Notes under the pieces: generated by a model | The model's input: the letters and a program-made list of their open reading frames with translations, nothing else | Databases searched by the model: none | What the model was told of the DNA's origin: nothing | Part shown: positions 6,977 to 14,385 of the stretch, one piece after another | Layout of the letters: the number at the start of each line of letters is the position of its first letter | Numbering within the stretch: the first letter of the stretch is position 1 | Made by a program: the position numbers and the translations under genes | DNA from: Mycolicibacterium sp. P1-5 | GTDB lineage: Bacteria > Actinomycetota > Actinomycetes > Mycobacteriales > Mycobacteriaceae | NCBI RefSeq assembly: GCF_008329565.1 | Contig: NZ_NPKT01000029.1 | Location: 1-33,835, forward strand | DNA length: 33,835 bases | Direction: 5' to 3'

Positions 6977-8908
6977 CTACTTCTTGGCCTTGTCGCCGGC
7001 CTTGTCGCTGCCGGCGTCGGTGGACAGCGCGGCGACGAAAGCTTCCTGGGGCACCTCGACCCGTCCGATCGTCTTCATCCGCTTCTTGCCTTCTTTCTGC
7101 TTCTCCAGCAGCTTGCGCTTCCGCGTGATGTCGCCGCCGTAGCACTTCGCAAGCACATCCTTGCGGATCGCGCGAATGTTCTCGCGGGCAATAATTTTCG
7201 AGCCGATGGCGGCCTGTACCGGCACCTCGAACTGCTGCCGCGGGATCAGCTCCTTTAGCTTGGTGGTCATCTTGTTGCCATAAGCCTGCGCCGAATCCTT
7301 GTGCACGATCGCACTGAACGCGTCGACGGCCTCGCCCTGCAGCAGGATGTCGACCTTGACCAGCGCGGCCTCCTGTTCGCCGGCCTCCTCGTAGTCCAGG
7401 CTGGCATAACCGCGGGTGCGTGACTTCAGCGAATCGAAGAAGTCGAAGATGATCTCGCCCAACGGCATCGTGTACCGCAGCTCAACACGTTCGGGCGACA
7501 GGTAGTCCATGCCACCGAGTTCGCCACGCCGGGACTGGCACAGCTCCATGATGGTTCCGATGAATTCGCTGGGCGCGATGATCGTCGTCTTCACCACCGG
7601 CTCGTAGACCTCGCGGACCTTGCCCTCGGGCCAGTCCGATGGATTGGTCACGATCAGTTCGGCACCGTCGTCCTTGATGACCCGGTACACGACGTTGGGT
7701 GAGGTAGAGATCAGGTCGAGATCGAACTCGCGTTCCAGCCGTTCCCGGGTGATCTCCATGTGCAGCAGGCCCAGGAAGCCGCAGCGGAACCCGAACCCCA
7801 GCGCCACCGACGTCTCCGGCTCGTAGGTCAGCGCGGCATCGTTGAGCTGCAGCTTGTCCAGTGCCTCACGAAGATTCGGGTAATCGGAGCCATCGACGGG
7901 ATAGAGCCCGGAGTACACCATCGGCCTGGGTTCGCGATAGCCGGTCAGCGCCTCGGTGGCGCCGTGCCGGGCGGCGGTCACCGTGTCACCGACCTTGGAC
8001 TGGCGAACATCCTTCACGCCGGTGATCAGGTAGCCGACCTCGCCCACCCCGAGGCCCACGCTGGGTTTGGGATCGGGTGAGACGATGCCCACCTCGAGCA
8101 GCTCGTGAGTGGCACCGGTCGACATCATCTTGATGCGCTCGCGCGGGGTGATCTTGCCATCGACGACGCGAACGTAGGTCACCACGCCGCGGTAGATGTC
8201 GTACACCGAGTCGAAGATCATCGCCCGGGTCGGGGCATCAGCATCGCCGGTGGGCGCAGGCACCAGGCGCACCACCTCGTCGAGCAGCTCGGCGACGCCC
8301 GCACCGGTCTTGCCGGACACCCGCAGCACGTCGTCGGGCTCGCAGCCGATGATGTGCGCGATCTCGCCGGCGTAGCGCTCCGGGTCGGCGGCGGGCAGGT
8401 CGATCTTGTTGAGCACGGGAATGATCGTCAGATCGCGGTCCAGCGCGAGGTACAGATTGGCCAGGGTCTGCGCCTCGATTCCCTGGGCGGCGTCGACCAG
8501 TAGCACCGCACCCTCGCAGGCCTCCAGTGCGCGCGACACCTCGTAGGTGAAGTCGACGTGGCCCGGGGTGTCGATCAGGTGCAGGACGAACTCCTCGCCG
8601 TTGCATTCCCAGGGCAGGCGCACGTTCTGGGCCTTGATCGTGATGCCGCGTTCCCGCTCGATGTCCATCCGGTCCAGGTACTGCGCACGCATCGACCGCT
8701 CATCGACGACGCCGGTGAGCTGCAGCATCCGGTCGGCCAACGTGGACTTGCCATGGTCGATGTGGGCGATGATGCAGAAGTTCCGAATCTGCGCCGGCGC
8801 AGTGAAAGTCTTGTCGGCGAAACTGCTGATGGGAATCTCCTGGTCGGGTGGTAATTCGAGGGGCCCCTCGGGTCTGTCCAGGGTATCGAGTAGGGCCCTG
8901 CCGGACAC
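6977..8908 (-). CDS. lepA: Elongation factor 4 (LepA), ribosome back-translocase GTPase
   Basis: This 643-residue translational GTPase acts on the ribosome, probably aiding initiation or recovery of stalled complexes. Motifs are G1 AHIDHGKST (48-56), G3 DTPGH (113-117) and G4 NKID (167-170). The LepA-specific C-terminal domain ends with KCYGGDITRKRKLLEKQKEGKKRMK and a short Lys-rich tail. The frame stays open far upstream, but that part is antisense to the divergent PemK-like gene. I chose GTG 8908 because the stretch QEIPISSFADKTF is conserved before the G domain in mycobacterial LepA, so the start must lie upstream of it. GTG 8908 is the only good candidate there, and the length is close to that in M. 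tuberculosis. No clear Shine-Dalgarno is visible. Two lipoprotein genes follow on the same strand. Confidence 0.97.
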   Translation of the reverse strand: MSGRALLDTLDRPEGPLELPPDQEIPISSFADKTFTAPAQIRNFCIIAHIDHGKSTLADRMLQLTGVVDERSMRAQYLDRMDIERERGITIKAQNVRLPWECNGEEFVLHLIDTPGHVDFTYEVSRALEACEGAVLLVDAAQGIEAQTLANLYLALDRDLTIIPVLNKIDLPAADPERYAGEIAHIIGCEPDDVLRVSGKTGAGVAELLDEVVRLVPAPTGDADAPTRAMIFDSVYDIYRGVVTYVRVVDGKITPRERIKMMSTGATHELLEVGIVSPDPKPSVGLGVGEVGYLITGVKDVRQSKVGDTVTAARHGATEALTGYREPRPMVYSGLYPVDGSDYPNLREALDKLQLNDAALTYEPETSVALGFGFRCGFLGLLHMEITRERLEREFDLDLISTSPNVVYRVIKDDGAELIVTNPSDWPEGKVREVYEPVVKTTIIAPSEFIGTIMELCQSRRGELGGMDYLSPERVELRYTMPLGEIIFDFFDSLKSRTRGYASLDYEEAGEQEAALVKVDILLQGEAVDAFSAIVHKDSAQAYGNKMTTKLKELIPRQQFEVPVQAAIGSKIIARENIRAIRKDVLAKCYGGDITRKRKLLEKQKEGKKRMKTIGRVEVPQEAFVAALSTDAGSDKAGDKAKK

Positions 8909-8940
8909 AATCGCGCGCCGCGAGCCTCTGCCGTTCCGCC

Positions 8941-8946
8941 TATGCT
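8941..8946 (+). promoter_or_regulatory. Candidate -10 element (TATGCT) for the PemK-like gene
   Basis: TATGCT fits TANNNT and ends 7 nt before ATG 8954, predicting a leaderless mRNA. It also argues against the in-frame ATG 8942, which lies inside the hexamer. Confidence 0.55.
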
Positions 8947-8953
8947 GTCGAGA

Positions 8954-9550
8954 ATGGCGTCGCAGTGGAGGACGTTCCAGAAGATTGCAGAGCACCTCGT
9001 CTTCAACGAGGCGCCCAGATTCATCCGGCAACTGCCAATACCCCAGGCCGTACCGCGAACCATCCAGCAGGGCCTCCGATTGGGCATCGAAGTGCTGGCT
9101 GCCAGTACCGTCGCCCCCGATCAGCCCGCCGCGATCACTGCGGGCCGACCGGTGACCGACAACAGCGTCCCGACCGCGCACCGCGCCCGCCGACTGGTCT
9201 ACGCGCCCGATCTCGACGGTCGCGCCGATCCCGGCGAGGTGGTCTGGACCTGGGTGGTCTACGAGGACGACCCCACCAAGGGCAAGGACCGCCCGGTGTT
9301 GGTGGTCGGCCGGGACAGACGCACGCTGCTGGGCCTGATGCTGTCCAGCCAGGACCACCACGCCGGAGACCGGAACTGGATCGCGATCGGCTCGGGCGGC
9401 TGGGATTACGACGGCCGCCCCAGCTGGGTGCGGCTCGACCGGGTGCTCGACGTTCCCGAGGAAGGTATTCGCCGCGAGGGCGCGATCCTGGACCAGCAGA
9501 CGTTCGAGCTCGTCGCCGCGCGGCTGCGCGCCGAATACTCCTGGAGCTAG
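8954..9550 (+). CDS. PemK/MazF-fold protein (Rv2405 type)
   Basis: This is a 198-residue protein. The N-terminal 80 or so residues (MASQWRTFQKIAEHL...) are a helical, poorly characterised extension. The C-terminal part starts with GEVVWTWVVYEDDPTKGKDRPVLVVGRD, the beta-barrel entry typical of PemK/MazF endoribonuclease-like proteins, followed by GLMLSSQDH and NWIAIGSGGWD. It is longer than a MazF toxin (about 110-120 residues) and no small antitoxin gene lies next to it. A conserved housekeeping or regulatory role is as likely as toxicity. It corresponds by position to Rv2405 of M. tuberculosis, next to lepA. The start was set by the -10 spacing. Its TAG shares the tetranucleotide CTAG (9547-9550) with the convergent CBS gene's stop. 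Confidence 0.75.
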   Translation: MASQWRTFQKIAEHLVFNEAPRFIRQLPIPQAVPRTIQQGLRLGIEVLAASTVAPDQPAAITAGRPVTDNSVPTAHRARRLVYAPDLDGRADPGEVVWTWVVYEDDPTKGKDRPVLVVGRDRRTLLGLMLSSQDHHAGDRNWIAIGSGGWDYDGRPSWVRLDRVLDVPEEGIRREGAILDQQTFELVAARLRAEYSWS

Positions 9551-9981
9551 CCGCCCTGGGTGATGTAGGCCTGCAGTTGTTCCTGCTCGGCCTGCAGCTG
9601 CTCCATCCGGTTCTTCACCACGTCACCGATGCTGACGATGCCGACCAGCCGATGGTCCTGCATCACCGGGACGTGCCGAACGCGGTTATTGGTCATCAAC
9701 GCGCTCAAGTCGTCGATCTGGTCGTCGGGTGAGCACGTCACCAGGACCTTGCTCATGATGTCGGCGACCGCGCTGCGCAACAGTTCAGGGCCATGGTCGT
9801 GCAGCCTGCGCACGACGTCGCGCTCCGAGACGATGCCCACCACACCGCCGTCGGGACCGACCACGACCATTGCACCGATGTTGTGGATGACCAGCTCGGC
9901 GAGCAGGCCAGTGACCGTGGTGGTCTCGGTGACCGTGGCCACCGTCGCTCCCTTGCTGCGAAGGATGTCGGCGATACGCAT
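9547..9981 (-). CDS. Two-CBS-domain protein (Rv2406c type)
   Basis: This 144-residue protein consists almost entirely of a CBS pair. CBS1 (about 5-60) contains TTTVTGLLAELVIHNIGAMV and GIVSERDVVRRL. CBS2 (about 70-130) contains VTCSPDDQIDDLSALM, VRHVPVMQD and GIVSIGDVV. Both end in the 'GIVS-x-x-D' turn that binds the ribose/phosphate of adenosyl ligands, so it probably senses AMP, ATP, NAD or similar. A Gln/Glu-rich helix (QLQAEQEQLQAY) closes the protein. I chose ATG 9981 over GTG 9987 because AAGGGGG lies 5 nt before ATG. A perfect CRP-type palindrome lies just upstream, linking the gene to cAMP control by inference. The partner protein is unknown. Confidence 0.88.
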   Translation of the reverse strand: MRIADILRSKGATVATVTETTTVTGLLAELVIHNIGAMVVVGPDGGVVGIVSERDVVRRLHDHGPELLRSAVADIMSKVLVTCSPDDQIDDLSALMTNNRVRHVPVMQDHRLVGIVSIGDVVKNRMEQLQAEQEQLQAYITQGG

Positions 9982-9992
9982 CGCCACCCCCT

Positions 9993-10008
9993 TGTGATGG
10001 ATGTCACA
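9993..10008. promoter_or_regulatory. CRP-type binding site (TGTGA-N6-TCACA)
   Basis: The 16 bases TGTGATGGATGTCACA are a perfect dyad in both half sites to the consensus shared by E. coli CRP and mycobacterial CRP (Rv3676). The site lies in the 111-bp divergent region between the CBS gene (starts 9981) and the aldo/keto reductase (starts 10093). It sits directly downstream of the candidate CBS -10 at 10011-10016, a position that would suit repression of that gene. It is about 85 bp before the reductase start, which could suit activation. Confidence 0.65.
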
Positions 10009-10010
10009 CC

Positions 10011-10016
10011 AGGCTA
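10011..10016 (-). promoter_or_regulatory. Candidate -10 element (TAGCCT) for the CBS gene
   Basis: TAGCCT on the minus strand matches TANNNT. Transcription would start near 10004, inside the CRP-type dyad, giving a leader of about 23 nt that contains the AAGGGGG ribosome binding site. Confidence 0.4.
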
Positions 10017-10092
10017 AGGCTTATTGCGGCGCTGCGGAAGCAAACCGCAGTGGTTGCGTTAGGGCAGGAACCGACTGGACGAGGAGTACTGC

Positions 10093-11097
10093 ATGAGCAC
10101 GCTGCCGAAGACGGAGTTGGGCGATGGTTTGACGGTCAGTGCGATCGGATTCGGCGGCATGGCGCTGACCCCGGTCTACGGCGCGGTCGACGACACCGAA
10201 TCGCTGGCGACGCTGAACCACTGCCTGGATGTCGGGATGACGTTCATCGATACCGCCAATGTCTACGGCGGCGGGACCAACGAGCGGCTCATCGGCCAGG
10301 TGCTGGCCGACCGCCGCGACGAGGTGACGCTGGCGACGAAGTTCGGGATCGAAGGCGACCCGACGACCGGCAAGCTCAAGGCCCGCGGCGATGCCGAGTA
10401 CGTGCGACGGTGTGTCGACGAGAGCCTGGGCCGACTCGGCACCGACGTGATCGACCTGTATTACATGCACCGGCGCGACGTCTCGCTGCCGATCGAGGAG
10501 ACGGTCGGGGCAATGGCCGAGTTGGTCACCGCAGGCAAGGTCCGCCATCTGGGGCTCTCGGAGGTGACCGCCGACGAACTGCGCGCCGCGGCGGCCGTGC
10601 ACCCCGTCGCCGCGGTCCAGAGTGAATGGTCGATCTGGAGTCGTGACGTCGAACGTAACGTGGTGCCTGCGGCCGCCGAACTCGGCGTCGGCTTCGTCCC
10701 GTATTCGCCCCTGGGTCGTGGATTCCTCACCGGCACGATCCGGTCGGCCGCCGACCTCAAGGCGCCCGGCGACTTCCGTAGCCGCATCCCGCGGTTCGCC
10801 GACGATGTTCTGGACGCCAATCTGGCTGTCGTGCAGGTGGTTACCTCGATCGCGCAGGAGGTCGGCGCAACGCCGGCACAGGTGGCATTGGCCTGGCTGC
10901 GCCAGCGCGCCGAGGCACTCGGCGTGGCGTCGGTGCCGATCCCTGGCACCCGGCGTGCGGCGCGGGTCGACGAGAATGCAGCGTCACTGTCGGTGCAGCT
11001 CAACCCCGATCAGGTGGTGGCGCTGGAAGCGGCCGGTGCGAGCGTCTCCGGCCACCGGTCGATGGATCCGAATTGGGTGTCGTCCGCACGCGAATAA
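10093..11097 (+). CDS. Aldo/keto reductase
   Basis: This 334-residue NADPH-dependent oxidoreductase has a TIM barrel. The catalytic tetrad is complete: Asp53 and Tyr58 (FIDTANVYGGG), Lys83 (ATKFG) and His126 (YYMHRRD). QSEWSIWSRD, the PYSPLGRGFLTG loop and the coenzyme-binding GVASVPIPGTRR (about 274-285) are as in the AKR families related to bacterial YhdN/AKR13-type enzymes. Substrates are probably small aldehydes or ketones; the exact one is unknown. GAGGAG at 10081-10086, 6 nt before ATG, is a strong ribosome binding site. It is divergent from the CBS gene over a CRP-type site and followed by the RNase Z-like gene on the same strand. Confidence 0.93.
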   Translation: MSTLPKTELGDGLTVSAIGFGGMALTPVYGAVDDTESLATLNHCLDVGMTFIDTANVYGGGTNERLIGQVLADRRDEVTLATKFGIEGDPTTGKLKARGDAEYVRRCVDESLGRLGTDVIDLYYMHRRDVSLPIEETVGAMAELVTAGKVRHLGLSEVTADELRAAAAVHPVAAVQSEWSIWSRDVERNVVPAAAELGVGFVPYSPLGRGFLTGTIRSAADLKAPGDFRSRIPRFADDVLDANLAVVQVVTSIAQEVGATPAQVALAWLRQRAEALGVASVPIPGTRRAARVDENAASLSVQLNPDQVVALEAAGASVSGHRSMDPNWVSSARE

Positions 11098-11115
11098 GTG
11101 ATTTCGGCGCGGAAA

Positions 11116-11132
11116 CGTTCGCTGAGCGAACG
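11116..11132. repeat. Inverted repeat between the reductase and RNase Z-like genes
   Basis: CGTTCGC (11116-11122) and GCGAACG (11126-11132) are perfect 7-bp arms around TGA. The repeat begins 19 bp after the reductase stop and lies 20 bp before the candidate -10 of the next gene. There is no T-run after it. It could be a weak terminator hairpin or an operator for the downstream gene. Confidence 0.4.
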
Positions 11133-11151
11133 CAAACGCGCCCGAATCGCG

Positions 11152-11157
11152 CACAAT
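11152..11157 (+). promoter_or_regulatory. Candidate -10 element (CACAAT) for the RNase Z-like gene
   Basis: CACAAT departs from TANNNT only in the first base and lies 6 nt before ATG 11164, the spacing seen for leaderless genes elsewhere in the window. Confidence 0.35.
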
Positions 11158-11163
11158 GGCCAG

Positions 11164-11994
11164 ATGATTGACATCACGCTGCTGGGCACGGGAAGCCCGA
11201 TGATCGACCCGAATCGCGCCGGACCGTCCACGCTGGTCAAAGCTGGTGACTCGGTGTTCCTGGTGGACTGCGGACGCGGCGTGCTCATGCGGGCGGCCGC
11301 GGCGGGCGTTGGCGCGGCCAACATCACCGCGCTGCTGCTCACCCATCTACACAGCGATCACATCACCGACCTGTCTGATGTCATCACCACCCGTTGGGTG
11401 ACGACCTTCGTGCCGACACCGCTGCCGATCATCGGCCCGCCCGGCACCAAGGCGGTGGTCGACGCGACGCTGGCGGCGCTGGCACCCGACATCTCCTACC
11501 GCATCCACCACCACGCCGACATCACCGAACCACCCGCGATTCAGGTCCACGAATACACCGAGGGCCAGGTGTGGGATGACGGCGGTGTGCGGATCACCGC
11601 AGCTCCCACCGACCACCGCCCCGTCGAACCGACGCTCGGTTTCCGCGTCGAATACGGCGGCGCCTCAGTGGTGCTGGCTGGCGACACGGTGCCCTGCGCC
11701 GGTCTGGACGAGCTGGCCAAGGGGGCAAACGCCTTGGTGCACACGGTGATCCGTGCGGACTTGGTGCAACAGATGCCGGTTCAGCGGATCCGGGACATCC
11801 TCGACTACCACTCGTCGGTCGAGCAGGCCGCTGCCACCGCCGCGCGGGCCGAGGTCGGCACGCTGGTGCTCACCCACTACGTGCCGCCGCTGGTGCCCGG
11901 GCAGGAGGACCAGTGGCGCGCGCAGGCGGCGACCGAGTTCAGCGGCCCGGTCGAGATCGGCAACGATTTGCTCCAGGTGTCAGTCGGGAACTAA
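11164..11994 (+). CDS. RNase Z-like metallo-beta-lactamase-fold hydrolase (Rv2407 type)
   Basis: This 276-residue protein begins with MIDITLLGTGSP, the typical RNase Z/arylsulfatase beta-strand and Gly loop. Metal ligands are HLHSDH (61-66), His151 in DHRPVEPTLGFRVEY, Asp174 in LAGDT, and His238 in LTHYVPP. All are as expected for a two-zinc phosphodiesterase of the tRNase Z/ElaC group. The role could be tRNA 3' maturation, but the clear flexible exosite arm of tRNase Z is not evident, so another phosphodiester or sulfate ester substrate is possible. Position corresponds to Rv2407 of M. tuberculosis. I rejected the upstream in-frame start at 11098 because ATG 11164 begins exactly at the family N-terminus. 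Confidence 0.88.
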   Translation: MIDITLLGTGSPMIDPNRAGPSTLVKAGDSVFLVDCGRGVLMRAAAAGVGAANITALLLTHLHSDHITDLSDVITTRWVTTFVPTPLPIIGPPGTKAVVDATLAALAPDISYRIHHHADITEPPAIQVHEYTEGQVWDDGGVRITAAPTDHRPVEPTLGFRVEYGGASVVLAGDTVPCAGLDELAKGANALVHTVIRADLVQQMPVQRIRDILDYHSSVEQAAATAARAEVGTLVLTHYVPPLVPGQEDQWRAQAATEFSGPVEIGNDLLQVSVGN

Positions 11995-12021
11995 GCCACG
12001 CCATCGTCCGACCTATGGGCG

Positions 12022-13575
12022 ATGACGACAACAGAGACCGCCGCGCGCCGCGGTGATGCGGCTGTTTTGCGCCGGATCTGGCGCCTGCATTTCTGGGTTG
12101 GGCTGTTCGCCGCCCCGGTGCTGGTGGTGCTCGCCTGCAGCGGTCTGGTGATTCTGTACAGCCAACCGCTGGACGCGCTGCTGAACCGGCACCTGCTGGT
12201 GGTCGAACAGGGACCGCAGACGGTTCCGCTTGACGCGCAGGTAACCGCCGCCACGCAGCACGTCGGCGCGGGGCACACCCTGGAAGCCGTCACCCCGCCG
12301 GACGGCCCACACTCCTCGTCCCGGATGGACTTCTCCGACGCCGACGCCAAGGGCTACCCGCAGGCCGAAGCCAACGTCATCCAAGTGTTCGTCGACCCCT
12401 ACACGGGCGCCTATCTGGGACAGCGCACCCAGCTGTCCGGATTGGTCGGCTGGGCCAACCAGCTGCACCGGATGTTCGGCAACGACGGCCCGCAGATCCA
12501 GCTGCCGTCGCTGGGACACCTGATCAATCCCTCCGCCTATCCGGAGCCCACCATCGGCGCCGGGATCGGCAACCTCTGGATGGAGCTCACCGCGATCTGG
12601 ATCGTGGTGCTGCTCGGCAGCGGAATCTATCTGTGGTGGCCACGTGCAATTGGAGCTGGAAAACCGCTGCTGAAAGTGCGGTGGCGCGAGGGTGGCCGAA
12701 TCCGGTGGCGCGACGTGCATGCCCTGACCGGCGTGGTGATCGCGGTCGTCGGTATCTGCTACATCCTGTCGGGGATGACATGGACGCGGTACTGGGGAGA
12801 GAACTGGCGCGCGGTGACCGCGACCGTCACCCCGTCAGCCGAAATCGACGCTCCCTCAACGCCGGTGAAGCTCGGCGACTTCGACCGGCTGGGACGCCGC
12901 ATCGCGTGGGCAGCCGTCGACGACCCAATCTATGCATCGCAACCCACCGCGGGCGCCGCCCGACTGTCGTACAACGACATTGACCGGATCGCTGAAGACG
13001 AGCACATGGTGCCCGGTTATACGATCTTCCCGCCGCGGGATACGTCCAAGGACGGCACCACGACGTACGGCAGCTACACGGTGGTCAACCGCTGGCCGCA
13101 GCGAGTGTCCGAACAGCGGACGCTGTATCTGAACCAGTTCACCGGCGCCACGATCACCGACGCCACCGCCGCCCGGGATGGCGCGCTGTCCCGGCTGACG
13201 AGTTTCGGGATCGCCATGCACATGGGCAATCAAATGGGTTGGCTCACCCGCATTTCCGCCACCGTCGCCTGCCTCGGGGTCCTACTCAGTGCGGGGACCG
13301 GGTTGCTGATGTGGTGGAAGCGCCGCCCGGCCGGGCGTAGTGGACTGCCCGGTCCGACCAGCGAAACCACCCGGGCGAATACGCCGAAGAAGGCGATGAT
13401 CACGGTGACGGTCGCCGCGGTCATTCTCGGAATCCTGTTCCCGGCCTTTGGCGTATCCCTGCTTGTGGTGCTGGTCGTCGAAGGGATCATCTCCGCCCGG
13501 CGCCCACCGCCTGATCAGGCCAGCCTGGTGACCTCCACCACCACATCGAGATCGGTGGAGCCCTCGCCCGAGTAG
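12022..13575 (+). CDS. PepSY-associated transmembrane protein
   Basis: This 517-residue inner-membrane protein belongs to the PepSY_TM group, which includes FoxB-like iron/siderophore reductases. Membrane segments lie near 24-47, 188-206, 235-254, 409-432 and 459-490. Histidines typical of the family lie at or close to the membrane parts: His23 (RLHFWVG), His149 (QLHRMFG), His233 (DVHALTG) and His400 (AMHMGNQ). The two long extracytoplasmic loops (48-187, 255-405) contain PepSY-like segments such as VFVDPYTGAYLG and LYLNQFTGATI. It takes the place of PE24 between the Rv2407 and Rv2409c equivalents. The last 61 bp overlap the convergent transglutaminase gene, so its hydrophilic tail is encoded antisense to that enzyme's C-terminus. 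Confidence 0.83.
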   Translation: MTTTETAARRGDAAVLRRIWRLHFWVGLFAAPVLVVLACSGLVILYSQPLDALLNRHLLVVEQGPQTVPLDAQVTAATQHVGAGHTLEAVTPPDGPHSSSRMDFSDADAKGYPQAEANVIQVFVDPYTGAYLGQRTQLSGLVGWANQLHRMFGNDGPQIQLPSLGHLINPSAYPEPTIGAGIGNLWMELTAIWIVVLLGSGIYLWWPRAIGAGKPLLKVRWREGGRIRWRDVHALTGVVIAVVGICYILSGMTWTRYWGENWRAVTATVTPSAEIDAPSTPVKLGDFDRLGRRIAWAAVDDPIYASQPTAGAARLSYNDIDRIAEDEHMVPGYTIFPPRDTSKDGTTTYGSYTVVNRWPQRVSEQRTLYLNQFTGATITDATAARDGALSRLTSFGIAMHMGNQMGWLTRISATVACLGVLLSAGTGLLMWWKRRPAGRSGLPGPTSETTRANTPKKAMITVTVAAVILGILFPAFGVSLLVVLVVEGIISARRPPPDQASLVTSTTTSRSVEPSPE

Positions 13576-14354
13576 ATACCCTTCAGCGGGGTGACATCGG
13601 CGTAGTCCCGGCCGACACCGACGCTGATGTACTGCTCATTGATTTCCGTGTCGTTCGTCGGATCGTAATTACGCCAGCCGCCGGTCCATGCCTGGATCCA
13701 GGCGTGGCTCTGCCCGTCGATCGTGTCGCCTATCACTGCATCCTGATTCGGATGCAGATAGCCGGATACATAGCGTGCTGGAATCCCCATGCCCCGCAAC
13801 AGAATCAGCGTCAAGTGCGCATAATCTTGACAGACGCCCTTTCCTTCGCGCAACGCATCGAGACCCGACGAGTGAACGCCCGTGGTACCGGGAACGTAGT
13901 TCAGTTCGCTGTGCGCCCACTGGGCGGCGGCGATCACCGCCTGCTGCGGCTCGTGCTCTTTGATGATGCGGTTGCCGACGCGCTCGAGTCGCCGGCTCGC
14001 CGGCGTGTAATGCGTGGGCGCGAGTACCTCGTCGAAGCGGTCCCGCACCGCGTCGAACTCCAGTTCCTCCCACGACACCCCCTCGGCCGGAGCTTCCGCC
14101 TTGTCGGTCTCGACCACCGAGGACGCCGTCACCTCCAACTCAGTGTGCGGAGCGTGCAGATCGAAAGCCGTTACCGCCGTGCCCCAATAGTCGACGTACC
14201 GGTAGTTGCGGGTGGCCGGGATGGTCTCCACGCGGTTGAGGATGACGTTCTGCCGGGAGTCCGAGCGCGGCGTCAGCCGCGCTTCGTTGTACGAAGCGGT
14301 GACCGGCGACTTGTAGGCGTATCCCGTGGCATGCACGACCCGCATACGCCACAT
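13515..14354 (-). CDS. Transglutaminase-like cysteine protease-fold protein (Rv2409c type)
   Basis: This 279-residue protein has the bacterial transglutaminase N-terminal beta domain (MWRMRVVHATGYAYKSPVTAS...) and a core domain with the Cys-His-Asp triad. Cys175 lies in GKGVCQDYAHL, His217 in GQSHAWIQAW and Asp231 in WRNYDPTND. Such proteins hydrolyse or form amide bonds; the substrate here is unknown. The start is ATG 14354, which gives the conserved MWRMRVVH N-terminus; the open frame upstream is antisense noise. It is the last of three tightly linked genes (ATP-grasp, alpha-E, transglutaminase), an association conserved across many bacteria and thought to make or modify a peptide. The C-terminal codons overlap the convergent PepSY gene. 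Confidence 0.92.
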   Translation of the reverse strand: MWRMRVVHATGYAYKSPVTASYNEARLTPRSDSRQNVILNRVETIPATRNYRYVDYWGTAVTAFDLHAPHTELEVTASSVVETDKAEAPAEGVSWEELEFDAVRDRFDEVLAPTHYTPASRRLERVGNRIIKEHEPQQAVIAAAQWAHSELNYVPGTTGVHSSGLDALREGKGVCQDYAHLTLILLRGMGIPARYVSGYLHPNQDAVIGDTIDGQSHAWIQAWTGGWRNYDPTNDTEINEQYISVGVGRDYADVTPLKGIYSGEGSTDLDVVVEVTRLA

Positions 14355-14385
14355 CAGCTGATTCTCTTCGCGCAGGCGCTCATCG

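Noticed and set aside
8909..9361. Long N-terminal extension of lepA on the minus strand
   Set aside because: It is antisense to the PemK-like gene and has no similarity to LepA.
8954..9981. PemK-like gene and CBS gene as a toxin-antitoxin pair
   Set aside because: They are convergent, not an operon; the CBS protein has no DNA-binding or antitoxin features.
11116..11132. Palindrome considered as a LexA (SOS) box
   Set aside because: The mycobacterial SOS box is TCGAAC-N4-GTTCGA; here the half sites are in the reverse order with a 3-bp spacer.
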